From an uncultured Myxococcales bacterium (lineage in GTDB: Bacteria; Myxococcota_A; UBA9042), in assembly GCA_903840165.1 (NCBI GenBank), contig CAIMEY010000029.1, positions 151,883 through 215,882 of the forward strand: 64,000 nt of DNA, in the 5' to 3' direction. Positions within the stretch are counted from its first letter, which is position 1, and every line of letters begins with the position of its first letter. The notes beneath the pieces are model-generated. The model saw only the letters and a program-made list of their open reading frames with translations. It was not told the origin of the DNA and ran no database searches. A program made the position numbers and the translations under genes. Shown in pieces: positions 51,488-59,769 of the stretch.

Positions 51488-52276
51488 ATGGCCATGCCCG
51501 AAAACCTGCACCTGCAGCACCTGCGCTGCGAAACGCACGACGGCCTGCTGGATTTGTGCATCGACAAGCCCAAGGGCAACGTCTTCGATGGCGCGTTGAT
51601 GCGTGAACTCGAGGCGGCGCTTAGCCATTTTGCCAGTGACACGGCGCTGCGCCTGGTCCTGCTGCGCGCGGCGGGGTCGCACTTCTCCTTTGGCGCCTCG
51701 ATTGAAGAGCATCAGCCGGACCAAGCCGCGGGCATGCTCAGGCAATTTCATAGCCTTATTCGCAAGATTGCGCTGTTCCCGGTGCCGGTCGCGGTGTTGG
51801 TGCAAGGCAAATGCTTGGGCGGCGCCTTCGAAGTGGCCTTGGCTGCAACCTTTGTCCTGTGCACGCCCGATGCCAGCTTTGCTTGTCCGGAGATTCATCT
51901 GGGCGTTATTCCTCCAGTTTTGGGCGTCCTTGGTCCTCAGCGCCTCGGCGGGCCTCTGGCCGAACGCCTGCTGCTGACGGGCGCGCCGCTCGATGCCCAG
52001 GCGGGACTGCAGGCGGGCTGGGTGAGCACCTTGGTTTCGCAGCAAGAACCGCACCGCGATGCCGTGGCTTGGTACCGGACGCACCTGCAACCCCGCTCAG
52101 CGCTTGCAATTCGCGTGGGTCTGAAATTGGCGCGGCAGCCGGTGCAGGCTTTGTGCGCAGAGCCCCTCGACCAGGCTGAAGCTCTTTACTTACAGGAACT
52201 TCTCCCAAGCCACGACGGCAATGAAGGCATCGCAGCCTTTCTCGCCCGGCGCGCGCCCCTGTGGACCCATAGCTAA
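51488..52276 (+). CDS. dch: Cyclohexa-1,5-diene-1-carbonyl-CoA hydratase (Dch)
   Basis: Crotonase-family hydratase of 262 residues acting on the dienoyl-CoA product of benzoyl-CoA reductase. Motifs: LDLCIDKPKGNVFDGALM, oxyanion region AGSHFSFGASIEEH, VQGKCLGGAFEVALAA and the catalytic-acid helix region FACPEIHLGVIPP. The pathway assignment follows from its place between oah and bcrC. Two nearby ATGs (51488 and 51494) are possible; neither has a strong ribosome-binding site. 54 bases separate it from oah. Confidence 0.91.
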   Translation: MAMPENLHLQHLRCETHDGLLDLCIDKPKGNVFDGALMRELEAALSHFASDTALRLVLLRAAGSHFSFGASIEEHQPDQAAGMLRQFHSLIRKIALFPVPVAVLVQGKCLGGAFEVALAATFVLCTPDASFACPEIHLGVIPPVLGVLGPQRLGGPLAERLLLTGAPLDAQAGLQAGWVSTLVSQQEPHRDAVAWYRTHLQPRSALAIRVGLKLARQPVQALCAEPLDQAEALYLQELLPSHDGNEGIAAFLARRAPLWTHS

Positions 52277-52333
52277 GCAACTACAATTGCTTGTATTTTG
52301 CTATTTTCGCTCGCTGAGATCAGGAGGACCCCC

Positions 52334-53560
52334 ATGCCGACCATGACCTGGCCCCAAGACGCCGACACCGTGCAACTCGTTGCATTAGCTCGTCAATGGG
52401 TCGATGACCTTAACCTCACCGCCGTGCGTCAGTGGAAGGCGGAGCAACCGGGCCGTCTGGCCATCGGTCACCTGCCCATCTATGCGCCGCGACCGATTCT
52501 GGAAGCCGTCGGCGTGCTGCCCGTGGCTGTGTTCGGCGGTGGCGACCAGGTCGACATCATCCGTGGCGACTCGTATTTCCAGAGTTATATCTGCCATATC
52601 CCGCGCAGTACCATCGAATTGGCCCTGGGCGGTCAGTACGATTGCCTCGATGGCATGATGTTCCCGTCTATTTGCGACGTGATCCGCAACCTCAGCGGTA
52701 TGTGGCGAATGTTGTTCCCAGAACGCTGGAGTTGCTACGTCGACCTGCCGCAGAACTTCGACGCCAAGGTCGGTGGCAAGTTCTATGTCAGCGAATTGCG
52801 GCGCATGGCCAGAGAGTTGCACGAACGCGGCGCCCTTGAGCTCACGGACCAGAGGCTGCGCCAGGCCATTGCCGATGAAAATCGCCGGCGTGCGGTCCTA
52901 CAGCGCCTCGATGACCTGCGGCACAAGGAGCCGTGGAAAGTGCCGGCTTCCGAGGTGTACCTAATTTCGCGGGTCGGCGGCATGATGTTTGCCAAAGATC
53001 ATGCAGACTTTGCTGAGGCGTACTTGGCCGCGGTGCAGAAGCGTCCGGCGCGGGCCCGCGACAACGTGCGCGTGGTCATGGTCGGTTCGTTCTGCGAGCA
53101 GCCGCCCCTTGACCTCTTGAAAACCTTAGAGAAAGCCGGCTGCGACATCGTCGACGACGACCTGCAGTTGGGCATGCGCATGATTGATGGTCCGATTCCG
53201 GAAGACACCGATGATCCGCTGGCGGCATTGGCCAATGCCTTCTTGTTTCAAGGTGTTGCCTGTGCGTCGCGCTATATCGCCAATGACGTCAAGGGCCGCC
53301 AACTGATTGAAAAGGTACGCTCTTCGGGTGCGGAGGGCGTGGTCTTCTCGGCCGCTAGCTTCTGCGATCCAGCTTTGCTCGACCAACCCATGCTGGAGAC
53401 GGCGCTGACCAATGCCGGCATTCCCTATACCAGCCTGAAGTTCGCTGAAAATACAGGACAATTCCAGGTGATTCGCGAACAGGCCGGAGCCTTCTCTGAC
53501 GCCGTCAAGCTCTGGGGCGAACCCACGGGCACCGGTGTCACCACGGCCACTTCTTGCTAA
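52334..53560 (+). CDS. bcrC: Benzoyl-CoA reductase subunit C (class I, BcrC)
   Basis: One of the two catalytic-module subunits that, with BcrB, binds benzoyl-CoA and the active-site Fe-S cluster of ATP-dependent benzoyl-CoA reductase. 408 residues of the HgdB/2-hydroxyacyl-CoA dehydratase fold: YAPRPILEAVGVLPVAVFGG, FPSICDVIRNLSGMW, VVMVGSFCEQPP and SAASFCDPALLDQPML, with several Cys for cluster binding. Start at MPTMTW after CAGGAGGACCCCC; 12 more in-frame codons upstream are unlikely. Order bcrC-B-A-D is as in Thauera. Confidence 0.92.
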   Translation: MPTMTWPQDADTVQLVALARQWVDDLNLTAVRQWKAEQPGRLAIGHLPIYAPRPILEAVGVLPVAVFGGGDQVDIIRGDSYFQSYICHIPRSTIELALGGQYDCLDGMMFPSICDVIRNLSGMWRMLFPERWSCYVDLPQNFDAKVGGKFYVSELRRMARELHERGALELTDQRLRQAIADENRRRAVLQRLDDLRHKEPWKVPASEVYLISRVGGMMFAKDHADFAEAYLAAVQKRPARARDNVRVVMVGSFCEQPPLDLLKTLEKAGCDIVDDDLQLGMRMIDGPIPEDTDDPLAALANAFLFQGVACASRYIANDVKGRQLIEKVRSSGAEGVVFSAASFCDPALLDQPMLETALTNAGIPYTSLKFAENTGQFQVIREQAGAFSDAVKLWGEPTGTGVTTATSC

Positions 53561-53630
53561 TCCGCGACGCGCAGTTCCGCCCCAACCGCTGAACACTTTT
53601 CCGTCTTTTCTCGACCCGATGAGGCCCGAC

Positions 53631-54947
53631 ATGAGTACCGCCATCCCAATCCGCACGCGCGCCCCGGCGCAAAAGAGCCCAGCGCTGCAGAAGGACGCCA
53701 GTCAGGAACGCCAAAAGCAGATGATTGCTCGGCATTTTGAGAAGCTCGCCAATGCGCCGGAGAGCCGAGACAAGGTGTGCTACACCTTCGTGCCCGGAAA
53801 TCTCACGGAATTGATTGGTTCTTTTGACATGTTGCCGGTTCTGCCGGAAATCAATGCCCTGCAGTCGGGCATGCGTCAGCGTTCGGGCGGCTACATCGCC
53901 GAAGCCGAAAAAGCGGGACATTCCGAGGATGTATGCACCTACGTCAAGTGCGACCTGGGCATGATGAAGTCGGGCAACATCAGCCCGACCGGCACTCGCT
54001 TGCCCAAGCCGGACCTTTTGCTCCTGAGCTATACCGGCTGCTTCACCTTCTTGAAATGGTTTGAGATTCTTCGCGAAGAATACGGCTGCCCAGTGGTCAT
54101 GCTGCACGTGCCCTATCAGGAAGGGGGCCATATTACGCCGGAAATGCGCCGTTACGTCGTCGACCAACTCGAGCGCGAAGTCATTCCCGCCATGGAGAAG
54201 ATCACCGGCAAGCGATTTGACGAAGAGAAACTCCGCGAGAACCTTCGCCTTTCCGCCCAGGCGGAAGACGATTTGGTGGCGGTGTGGGAGTCGGCCAAGC
54301 ACAAGCCCTCGCCCATCGATGGCTACTTCGGCGGCGTTTACTACATCGGGCCGATTTTCAGTTCGTTCCGCGGCACCCAAGACGCTGTGGACTACTACCG
54401 TGAATTGAGGGCGGAAACCGAGGCGCGCATCCGCCGTGGCGAAGGCCCGATGACCCCCGACGGCGTCGTCAGCGAACAGCGCTACCGTTTGGTGGTCGAA
54501 GGCCCGCCGAACTGGACGAGTTTTAACGACTTTTGGCACATGTTCAGCCGCGAAGGCGCGGTCGTTGTGGCCAGCACGTACACCAGAGTCGGTGGTCTGT
54601 ATGACACGGGCTTTCGCCACGACCATCAGCATCCCCTTGAAACACTTGCTGATTACTGCATGGGTTGCTACACCAACCTCAACTTGCCGGGCCGCGTCAG
54701 CTTGCTGGAGAAATACGTCAAGGATTACGAGGCGGACGGCTTTCTCATCAACAGCGTCAAGTCCTGCAATTCCTTTTCGGCAGGACAACTTCTGATGCTT
54801 CGCCAGCTCGAGCAACGCACGGGCGTGCCGGGTGGCTTCATCGAGTCGGACTTGGTCGACCCGCGCTACTTCTCGCGTTCCAATATCGACAACCGGTTGC
54901 AGAGCTATTTCCAGATGCTCGATGCCCGCAAATCCCGCACCGCGTAA
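53631..54947 (+). CDS. bcrB: Benzoyl-CoA reductase subunit B (class I, BcrB)
   Basis: Second catalytic-module subunit (438 residues). It has the HgdB-like motifs NLTELIGSFDMLPVLPEINA, CTYVKCDLGMMKSGNI, LLSYTGCFTFLKWFE and FLINSVKSCNSFSAGQLLML, with Cys that can bind the 4Fe-4S cluster and a helical C-terminus. Start: MSTAIPIR, seven bases after TGAGG; upstream in-frame codons have no homology. It lies 70 bases after bcrC and ten bases before bcrA. A 508-codon reading frame on the opposite strand here is an antisense shadow. Confidence 0.93.
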   Translation: MSTAIPIRTRAPAQKSPALQKDASQERQKQMIARHFEKLANAPESRDKVCYTFVPGNLTELIGSFDMLPVLPEINALQSGMRQRSGGYIAEAEKAGHSEDVCTYVKCDLGMMKSGNISPTGTRLPKPDLLLLSYTGCFTFLKWFEILREEYGCPVVMLHVPYQEGGHITPEMRRYVVDQLEREVIPAMEKITGKRFDEEKLRENLRLSAQAEDDLVAVWESAKHKPSPIDGYFGGVYYIGPIFSSFRGTQDAVDYYRELRAETEARIRRGEGPMTPDGVVSEQRYRLVVEGPPNWTSFNDFWHMFSREGAVVVASTYTRVGGLYDTGFRHDHQHPLETLADYCMGCYTNLNLPGRVSLLEKYVKDYEADGFLINSVKSCNSFSAGQLLMLRQLEQRTGVPGGFIESDLVDPRYFSRSNIDNRLQSYFQMLDARKSRTA

Positions 54948-54957
54948 GGAGATTGCC

Positions 54958-56355
54958 ATGAAAGTCGTTGTCGGTATCGATCTAGGCTCCACCACCACCA
55001 AAGCCGTCCTGCTCGACGAGCACGGCGAAATCGTCGGCCGCGGCATCACCAACAGCCGCAGCAACTACGCCGCAGCTTCGGCCGTAGCGCGCGATGAAGC
55101 CCTTACTTCTACAAGGTTTTCTCTGCTGTCCCGCCAACTGGACAGTGTCAGTGGCAACCTCGGCCTCGATGCGCGGGGCACGCTCGAAGCATTGAACCAC
55201 GCATTCCGCTTGGAGTTGTACCTCGAAGAGCTCGGTGCCTTGCAGGACCGCGTCAATGTGCTCTGTGCCTCCCTGCCCGCCAATGAACACAAGGCGCCAC
55301 TGACCGAGGCGTCGCGTGAAATTCTCAATGATATGCGGGTACACGCGCCGGATTTGTTCGGCCCGGGTTCGCAGCGAAAATCCGACTTCTTCCGCGATAT
55401 TGCGGGGGCTCAGTTTATCGCCGGTGCCGAAAGGGCTGCGGTGGACCAACGCGTCGCCTTTGAGCGCTTGGTGGGCCTGTTCGACCGCGCCATCCTTGAT
55501 ATCGAAACCCGCGTTCCAGAACGAGAATTTTCGATTTTGCTACCACGCGCTGTCGACATCGTGCGCCCGGGCGATGGCGGCTCGGACCCCTTGCGTCAAG
55601 CCCTGATGACCGCAGCCCTGGCCGCAGCGGGCGAAACGATTGAAGAAGTCGCTTTTGTCGGCACGGGCTATGGTCGCCAGACCCTGCCTTTCCCCAAGGA
55701 ATGCGTGCGGTCAGAGATCCTGTGCCATGGTCGCGGCGCCCATCGGGTATTCCCGGGCACGCGCACCGTCCTCGACATCGGCGGCCAAGATACCAAGGCA
55801 ATTCAGGTGGATAACCACGGCGTTGTCACGTCCTTTCAGATGAATGACCGCTGTGCGGCTGGATGCGGGCGCTATCTAGGCTATATTGCAGACGAACTGA
55901 ACCTCGGTCTGCATGAGCTTGGCCCGCTGGCCTTGAGGGCGCAGAAGATCGTGCGCGTCAACTCAACCTGCACCGTGTTCGCCGGCGCAGAACTCCGCGA
56001 AAGACTTGCGCTTGGCCAACGTCGCGAGGACATTCTCGCCGGCTTACACAAGGCGATCCTGCTGCGCGCCATGAGCCTGCTGGCCCGCTCCGGCGGCATT
56101 GACAACGAGTTCACCTTTACCGGTGGCGTCTGCAAAAACCCCATGGCAACCAAGCTCTTGCAGGAGCTCGTCATCGAAAACTACGGCAACGGCATCCAGC
56201 TCAACGCCCACGCGGACTCGATCTACATGGGTGCGTTGGGCGCGGCGATGTTCGGCCTAGACGACGTCAATGCCGGTCGCGGCGGCATGTTGCCGACTTT
56301 TGCCATCAAAAAAGGGTATTTGGCCGATGATGCCCGCGCCCCCTGCGCCGGATGA
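54958..56355 (+). CDS. bcrA: Benzoyl-CoA reductase subunit A (class I, ATP-binding BcrA)
   Basis: ATP-binding activation-module subunit of 465 residues, the larger Thauera-type BcrA rather than the shorter BzdP. ASKHA motifs: GIDLGSTTTKAVLLD at 6-20, VGTGYGRQTLPF, DIGGQDTKAIQVD. The cluster Cys shared between BcrA and BcrD: Cys299 (DRCAAGCGRYLG) and Cys338 (NSTCTVFAGAE). The FTGGVCKNPMATKLL motif ends the domain. It hydrolyses ATP to drive electrons from ferredoxin to the BcrBC module. ATG follows GTAAGGAGATTGCC. Confidence 0.94.
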   Translation: MKVVVGIDLGSTTTKAVLLDEHGEIVGRGITNSRSNYAAASAVARDEALTSTRFSLLSRQLDSVSGNLGLDARGTLEALNHAFRLELYLEELGALQDRVNVLCASLPANEHKAPLTEASREILNDMRVHAPDLFGPGSQRKSDFFRDIAGAQFIAGAERAAVDQRVAFERLVGLFDRAILDIETRVPEREFSILLPRAVDIVRPGDGGSDPLRQALMTAALAAAGETIEEVAFVGTGYGRQTLPFPKECVRSEILCHGRGAHRVFPGTRTVLDIGGQDTKAIQVDNHGVVTSFQMNDRCAAGCGRYLGYIADELNLGLHELGPLALRAQKIVRVNSTCTVFAGAELRERLALGQRREDILAGLHKAILLRAMSLLARSGGIDNEFTFTGGVCKNPMATKLLQELVIENYGNGIQLNAHADSIYMGALGAAMFGLDDVNAGRGGMLPTFAIKKGYLADDARAPCAG

Positions 56356-56399
56356 CCGCTCGCCCCTAGGGACCGCTGACCGCCACCGGAGGAACAACC

Positions 56400-57275
56400 G
56401 TGCAAGTGAAACCCATTCAAATTACAGCCGGAATCGATGCCGGAGCCAGCTCCGTCAAAGTCGCCATCATCCGCAGCCGGGCGGGCCAACAGGCCGAAGT
56501 GCTGGCCCAAAGCGTGCAGCGAATCCGCCGACGCATCGTCACTGAAGTTGTTGAAACAACGATTGATCAGGCCTGTAACGAGGCTGGTTTGACCCGGGCC
56601 GATTTTGACTATATCGCCTCGACCGGTGACGGCGATGCGGTGGAGTTCCACACCGGCCACTTCTACAGCATGACGGCGCACGCGCGGGGGGCCCTTCTCC
56701 TCGACCCGACCGTGCGATCTGTGATGGATGTTGGGGCCTTACATGCTCGCGCCATCAAGATGGACGAGCGCGGCAAGGTCCTTGGCCACCGCATGACCAG
56801 CCAGTGCGCCAGCGGCTCGGGACAATTCGTTGAAAATATCGCGCGTTACTTGGGCGTGGCCCTGCAGGACGTCGGCCAATTGTCGACCATCGCCGCCAAC
56901 CCGGAACAGGTCAGCGGCATTTGCGCCGTGCTGGCCGAAACCGACGTCATCAACATGGTGTCGCGCGGCATTTCAACGCCGGATATTCTCAAGGGAATCC
57001 ACCTTTCCATCGCCGGCCGTCTGGCGCGGTTGCTCAGGGCCGTCAAAGCCGAAGGCGCCGTCATGGTGACCGGCGGTTTGGCCTGCGACGAAGGCCTGCT
57101 GCTGGCCTTGCGCGAATCGATCGACGCGCTGGGCAAGGGCGCTGCGCTTGAAGTCCGCGCAGTTCCTGATGGAATCTATGCCGGGGCCTTGGGCGCGGCC
57201 CTGCTCGGCGCGTGGCGCTGGGACACCCTCGCCCGCCAAGGACGCTGGGACGTCCTGAGCGCCCACGCGGCCTAG
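56400..57275 (+). CDS. bcrD: Benzoyl-CoA reductase subunit D (class I, ATP-binding BcrD)
   Basis: Second ASKHA ATPase subunit, 291 residues. Motifs: GIDAGASSVKVAIIR at 11-25, YIASTGDGD, DVGALHARAIKMDERG, cluster Cys136 (SQCASGSGQF) and Cys175 (GICAVLAETDVIN), and VTGGLACDEGLLLAL. With BcrA it carries the bridging 4Fe-4S cluster and accepts electrons from reduced ferredoxin. Start is GTG with CGGAGGAACAACC upstream. No ferredoxin gene follows, unlike in Thauera, so the electron donor is encoded elsewhere. Confidence 0.94.
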   Translation: MQVKPIQITAGIDAGASSVKVAIIRSRAGQQAEVLAQSVQRIRRRIVTEVVETTIDQACNEAGLTRADFDYIASTGDGDAVEFHTGHFYSMTAHARGALLLDPTVRSVMDVGALHARAIKMDERGKVLGHRMTSQCASGSGQFVENIARYLGVALQDVGQLSTIAANPEQVSGICAVLAETDVINMVSRGISTPDILKGIHLSIAGRLARLLRAVKAEGAVMVTGGLACDEGLLLALRESIDALGKGAALEVRAVPDGIYAGALGAALLGAWRWDTLARQGRWDVLSAHAA

Positions 57276-57312
57276 CCATCCATAAACTCTTGAACTTACA
57301 AAGGAATGAGCG

Positions 57313-58494
57313 ATGAGCACTACGGATCTCGACACGCTGATTGGTTGGGCTGGACAGTTGACCGAAGAGGAAAAGACGGTGCGCCACACGGTGCGCCAGT
57401 TCGTCGACAAGAAGTGCATGCCGCTGATTGGCGAAGACTTTGAGCTCGGCCGCTTTCGCACGGAATTGATTCCCGATATGGCGCAGATTGGCCTGCTAGG
57501 CGCTAACCTCAGCGGCTATGGCTGCGCCGGCATCAGCGCCGTTGGCTACGGTCTGGCATGCATGGAATTGGAACGTTGTGACACGGGGTTGCGCAGCTTT
57601 GTCAGCGTGCAGACCAGCCTTGCCATGTTCTCGATTTCCAAGTTCGGCGATGAAGCGCAAAAGAGCCACTACTTGCCGAAGATGGCAGAAGGTAAGCTGA
57701 TTGGCTGCTTTGGCCTGACGGAACCGGGGCACGGCTCCAATCCGGGCGGCATGGCCACGCGCGCGCGCCGCGATGGCGCAGGTTGGCGCCTCAATGGCAG
57801 CAAACTATGGATTACCAATGCACAAATCGCTGACCTAGCGATTGTCTGGGCCCGCGAGGTCAAAGACGACGGCCAGCTTGGTACGATTGTTGGCTTTATC
57901 GTCGACAAGGACACGCCGGGCTTTTCGGCCCAGGAGATCCACCACAAGGTTTCTCTGCGGGCGTCTTACACCGGCGGGCTCCACCTCGACGAGGTTTACC
58001 TGCCTGAATCTGCGCGCTTACCTCAGGGTATGGGGCTGCAGGCGCCGCTGCAATGCCTGGAAGCTGCGCGCTTTGGCGTGGCCTTTGGCGTGATTGGCGC
58101 GGCCCGCGATTGCCTGGAAAGGGCGATTGCCTATACGCTCGACCGCCAACAGTTCGAAGTACCTCTGGCCAGTAAGCAATTGGTTCAAGCCAAGCTGGCT
58201 GACATGGCGACGCGCGTTGTCCAGGCGTCGGTCCTGGCCCTGCACTACGGTCGGCTCAAGGACAAGGGACAGCTCTCGACAGTCCAAGTTAGCATTTTCA
58301 AACGTGATTGCTGCCGGCTCGCCTTGGAATGCGCGCGTACGGCCCGCGGCTTGCTTGGCGCCAACGGGATTACTGTGGAATATGGCGTGATTCGCCACAT
58401 GGTCAACCTGGAAAGCACCTTCACGTATGAAGGGACTGATGAAATTCACACGCTTGCCATTGGCCGCGCTCTGACTGGCTTAGCGGCTTTCTAA
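57313..58494 (+). CDS. Glutaryl-CoA dehydrogenase-like acyl-CoA dehydrogenase
   Basis: FAD-dependent acyl-CoA dehydrogenase of 393 residues closest in pattern to glutaryl-CoA dehydrogenase: ELERCDTGLRSFVSVQ, GCFGLTEPGHGSNPGGM, KLWITNAQIADLAIVWA and the catalytic Glu373 in TYEGTDEIHTL. Tyr372 before the Glu occurs in decarboxylating enzymes; I cannot exclude another acyl-CoA substrate. In benzoyl-CoA degradation glutaryl-CoA is formed from 3-hydroxypimelyl-CoA, so the place in the cluster fits. The ATG follows AAAGGAATGAGCG. It lies 37 bases after bcrD. Confidence 0.88.
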   Translation: MSTTDLDTLIGWAGQLTEEEKTVRHTVRQFVDKKCMPLIGEDFELGRFRTELIPDMAQIGLLGANLSGYGCAGISAVGYGLACMELERCDTGLRSFVSVQTSLAMFSISKFGDEAQKSHYLPKMAEGKLIGCFGLTEPGHGSNPGGMATRARRDGAGWRLNGSKLWITNAQIADLAIVWAREVKDDGQLGTIVGFIVDKDTPGFSAQEIHHKVSLRASYTGGLHLDEVYLPESARLPQGMGLQAPLQCLEAARFGVAFGVIGAARDCLERAIAYTLDRQQFEVPLASKQLVQAKLADMATRVVQASVLALHYGRLKDKGQLSTVQVSIFKRDCCRLALECARTARGLLGANGITVEYGVIRHMVNLESTFTYEGTDEIHTLAIGRALTGLAAF

Positions 58495-58513
58495 TCGGAA
58501 TTGCGAGGAAATC

Positions 58514-59407
58514 ATGCTGACAGGTAAGGCAGGAATTGTCACGGGTGCCGGCGGCGGCATTGGCGCTGCAATTGCCAAGACTTTGGCCCGCTATGGCGCA
58601 TCGGTCGTCGTCAATGACGTTGGCGCCCAACTCGACGGCACCTCGCTTGGCAAGAGCCCGGCCGAAGAAGTAGCGGCAGCGATTCGACAATCCGGCGGCC
58701 GCGCTGTGGCAGACACCGGTTCAGTCACGCGCGCGGAGGACGTCCATACCCTGGTCGACCATTGCGTGTACGAGTTCGGCCGACTCGACTTTGCCATCCA
58801 CAACGCCGGAATTTTGCGGGACAAAATGTTTCACAAGATGACCGAGTCCGACTGGGACGACGTCGTTTCCGTACACCTCAAGGGCGCTTTCCTGCTGTCG
58901 CGCGCCTGTGCCGACGTGTTCAAGCCCCAGGGCCGCGGCGCCTTGGTGCACATGACCTCGACCTCGGGCCTGATTGGCAACTTGGGCCAGGCCAATTACG
59001 CGTCCGCCAAGCTGGGCATTGTCGCCCTGACGCGTTCTATCGCCATGGATATGCAGCGTTTTGGCGTGCGCTGCAATGCAGTGGCGCCGTTTGCGTGGAC
59101 GCGGATGACGGCGTCGATCCCGGCCAGCGACGACCCCGTGCAGAGGGCGCGCATTGAAAAGCTCAAGCAATGTAGGCCTGAACACGTGGCCGAAGCCGTG
59201 GCCTGGCTGGTGTCTGACGCCGCGCAAGAGGTTAATGGTCAAGTGCTTTCCGTGCGTGGCGATGAGCTGGCGCTGTTTTCCCTGCCGCGACCGCAACATC
59301 GATTCGTGCGCGAAGGCGGCTGGAGTGCTTCCGATCTGGCTCAGGCGTGGCTGGAAATGCGCAATGATGCTGTAAAGTTACAGACCAGCGCCGAGGTGAT
59401 GGGATAG
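58514..59407 (+). CDS. SDR-family 3-hydroxyacyl-CoA dehydrogenase-like protein
   Basis: 297-residue short-chain dehydrogenase resembling the HSD17B4/MFE-2 dehydrogenase domain: VTGAGGGIGAAIAKTLARYG, VVNDVGAQLDGTSLG, HNAGILRDKMFHKMTESDWD, catalytic Ser in TSTSGLIGN and YASAKLG. It may oxidise 3-hydroxypimelyl-CoA or other hydroxyacyl-CoA in the lower benzoyl-CoA pathway. ATG after GCGAGGAAATC, 19 bases behind the acyl-CoA dehydrogenase; the last gene of the cluster. Confidence 0.85.
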   Translation: MLTGKAGIVTGAGGGIGAAIAKTLARYGASVVVNDVGAQLDGTSLGKSPAEEVAAAIRQSGGRAVADTGSVTRAEDVHTLVDHCVYEFGRLDFAIHNAGILRDKMFHKMTESDWDDVVSVHLKGAFLLSRACADVFKPQGRGALVHMTSTSGLIGNLGQANYASAKLGIVALTRSIAMDMQRFGVRCNAVAPFAWTRMTASIPASDDPVQRARIEKLKQCRPEHVAEAVAWLVSDAAQEVNGQVLSVRGDELALFSLPRPQHRFVREGGWSASDLAQAWLEMRNDAVKLQTSAEVMG

Positions 59408-59769
59408 GGGGGCGTGTTAGCGGCCGCGCGGGATGCCGTTGAAATTACGCGTCTTGGGCGTTGAGTTAGCCCTAGGTGGGGTCGACCGGCGACGGTCTTG
59501 GGCGAAAAGATGGCACGGGCTGGCGGGGCGGATGGTGGCGGATGGCGTTTGCAGATTCTACGCGCCACGGCGTCGGTTGCGGCTCGGGCAAGGCGTGCCA
59601 GGGCGGGGTTTGCCCGTAGCGCGGCCGATGCTGCTGGCCGGTGACAGACGGACAAGCAGCTACCGGCACGCCACAGTCTTGAGATTTTCCTGACACGGGG
59701 GGCGGCAACCTTGATGCCATCTTGATCAGCTGCGCCCTATGCTGTTGCTCTCAACTTGGGAGAACCGTG
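59408..59769. other. Intergenic region downstream of benzoyl-CoA operon
   Basis: About 360 bases between the SDR gene and the porin-like gene. No supported gene on either strand. It should contain the terminator of the benzoyl-CoA operon and the promoter of the barrel gene; a small CGGCC...GGCCG dyad near 59635 is the only hairpin I saw. Confidence 0.4.

Noticed and set aside
53538..55064. 508-codon open frame on the minus strand across bcrB
   Set aside because: It is antisense to a clearly recognised bcrB/bcrA gene pair; the long frame results from high-GC codon bias, and the translated protein has no family motif.
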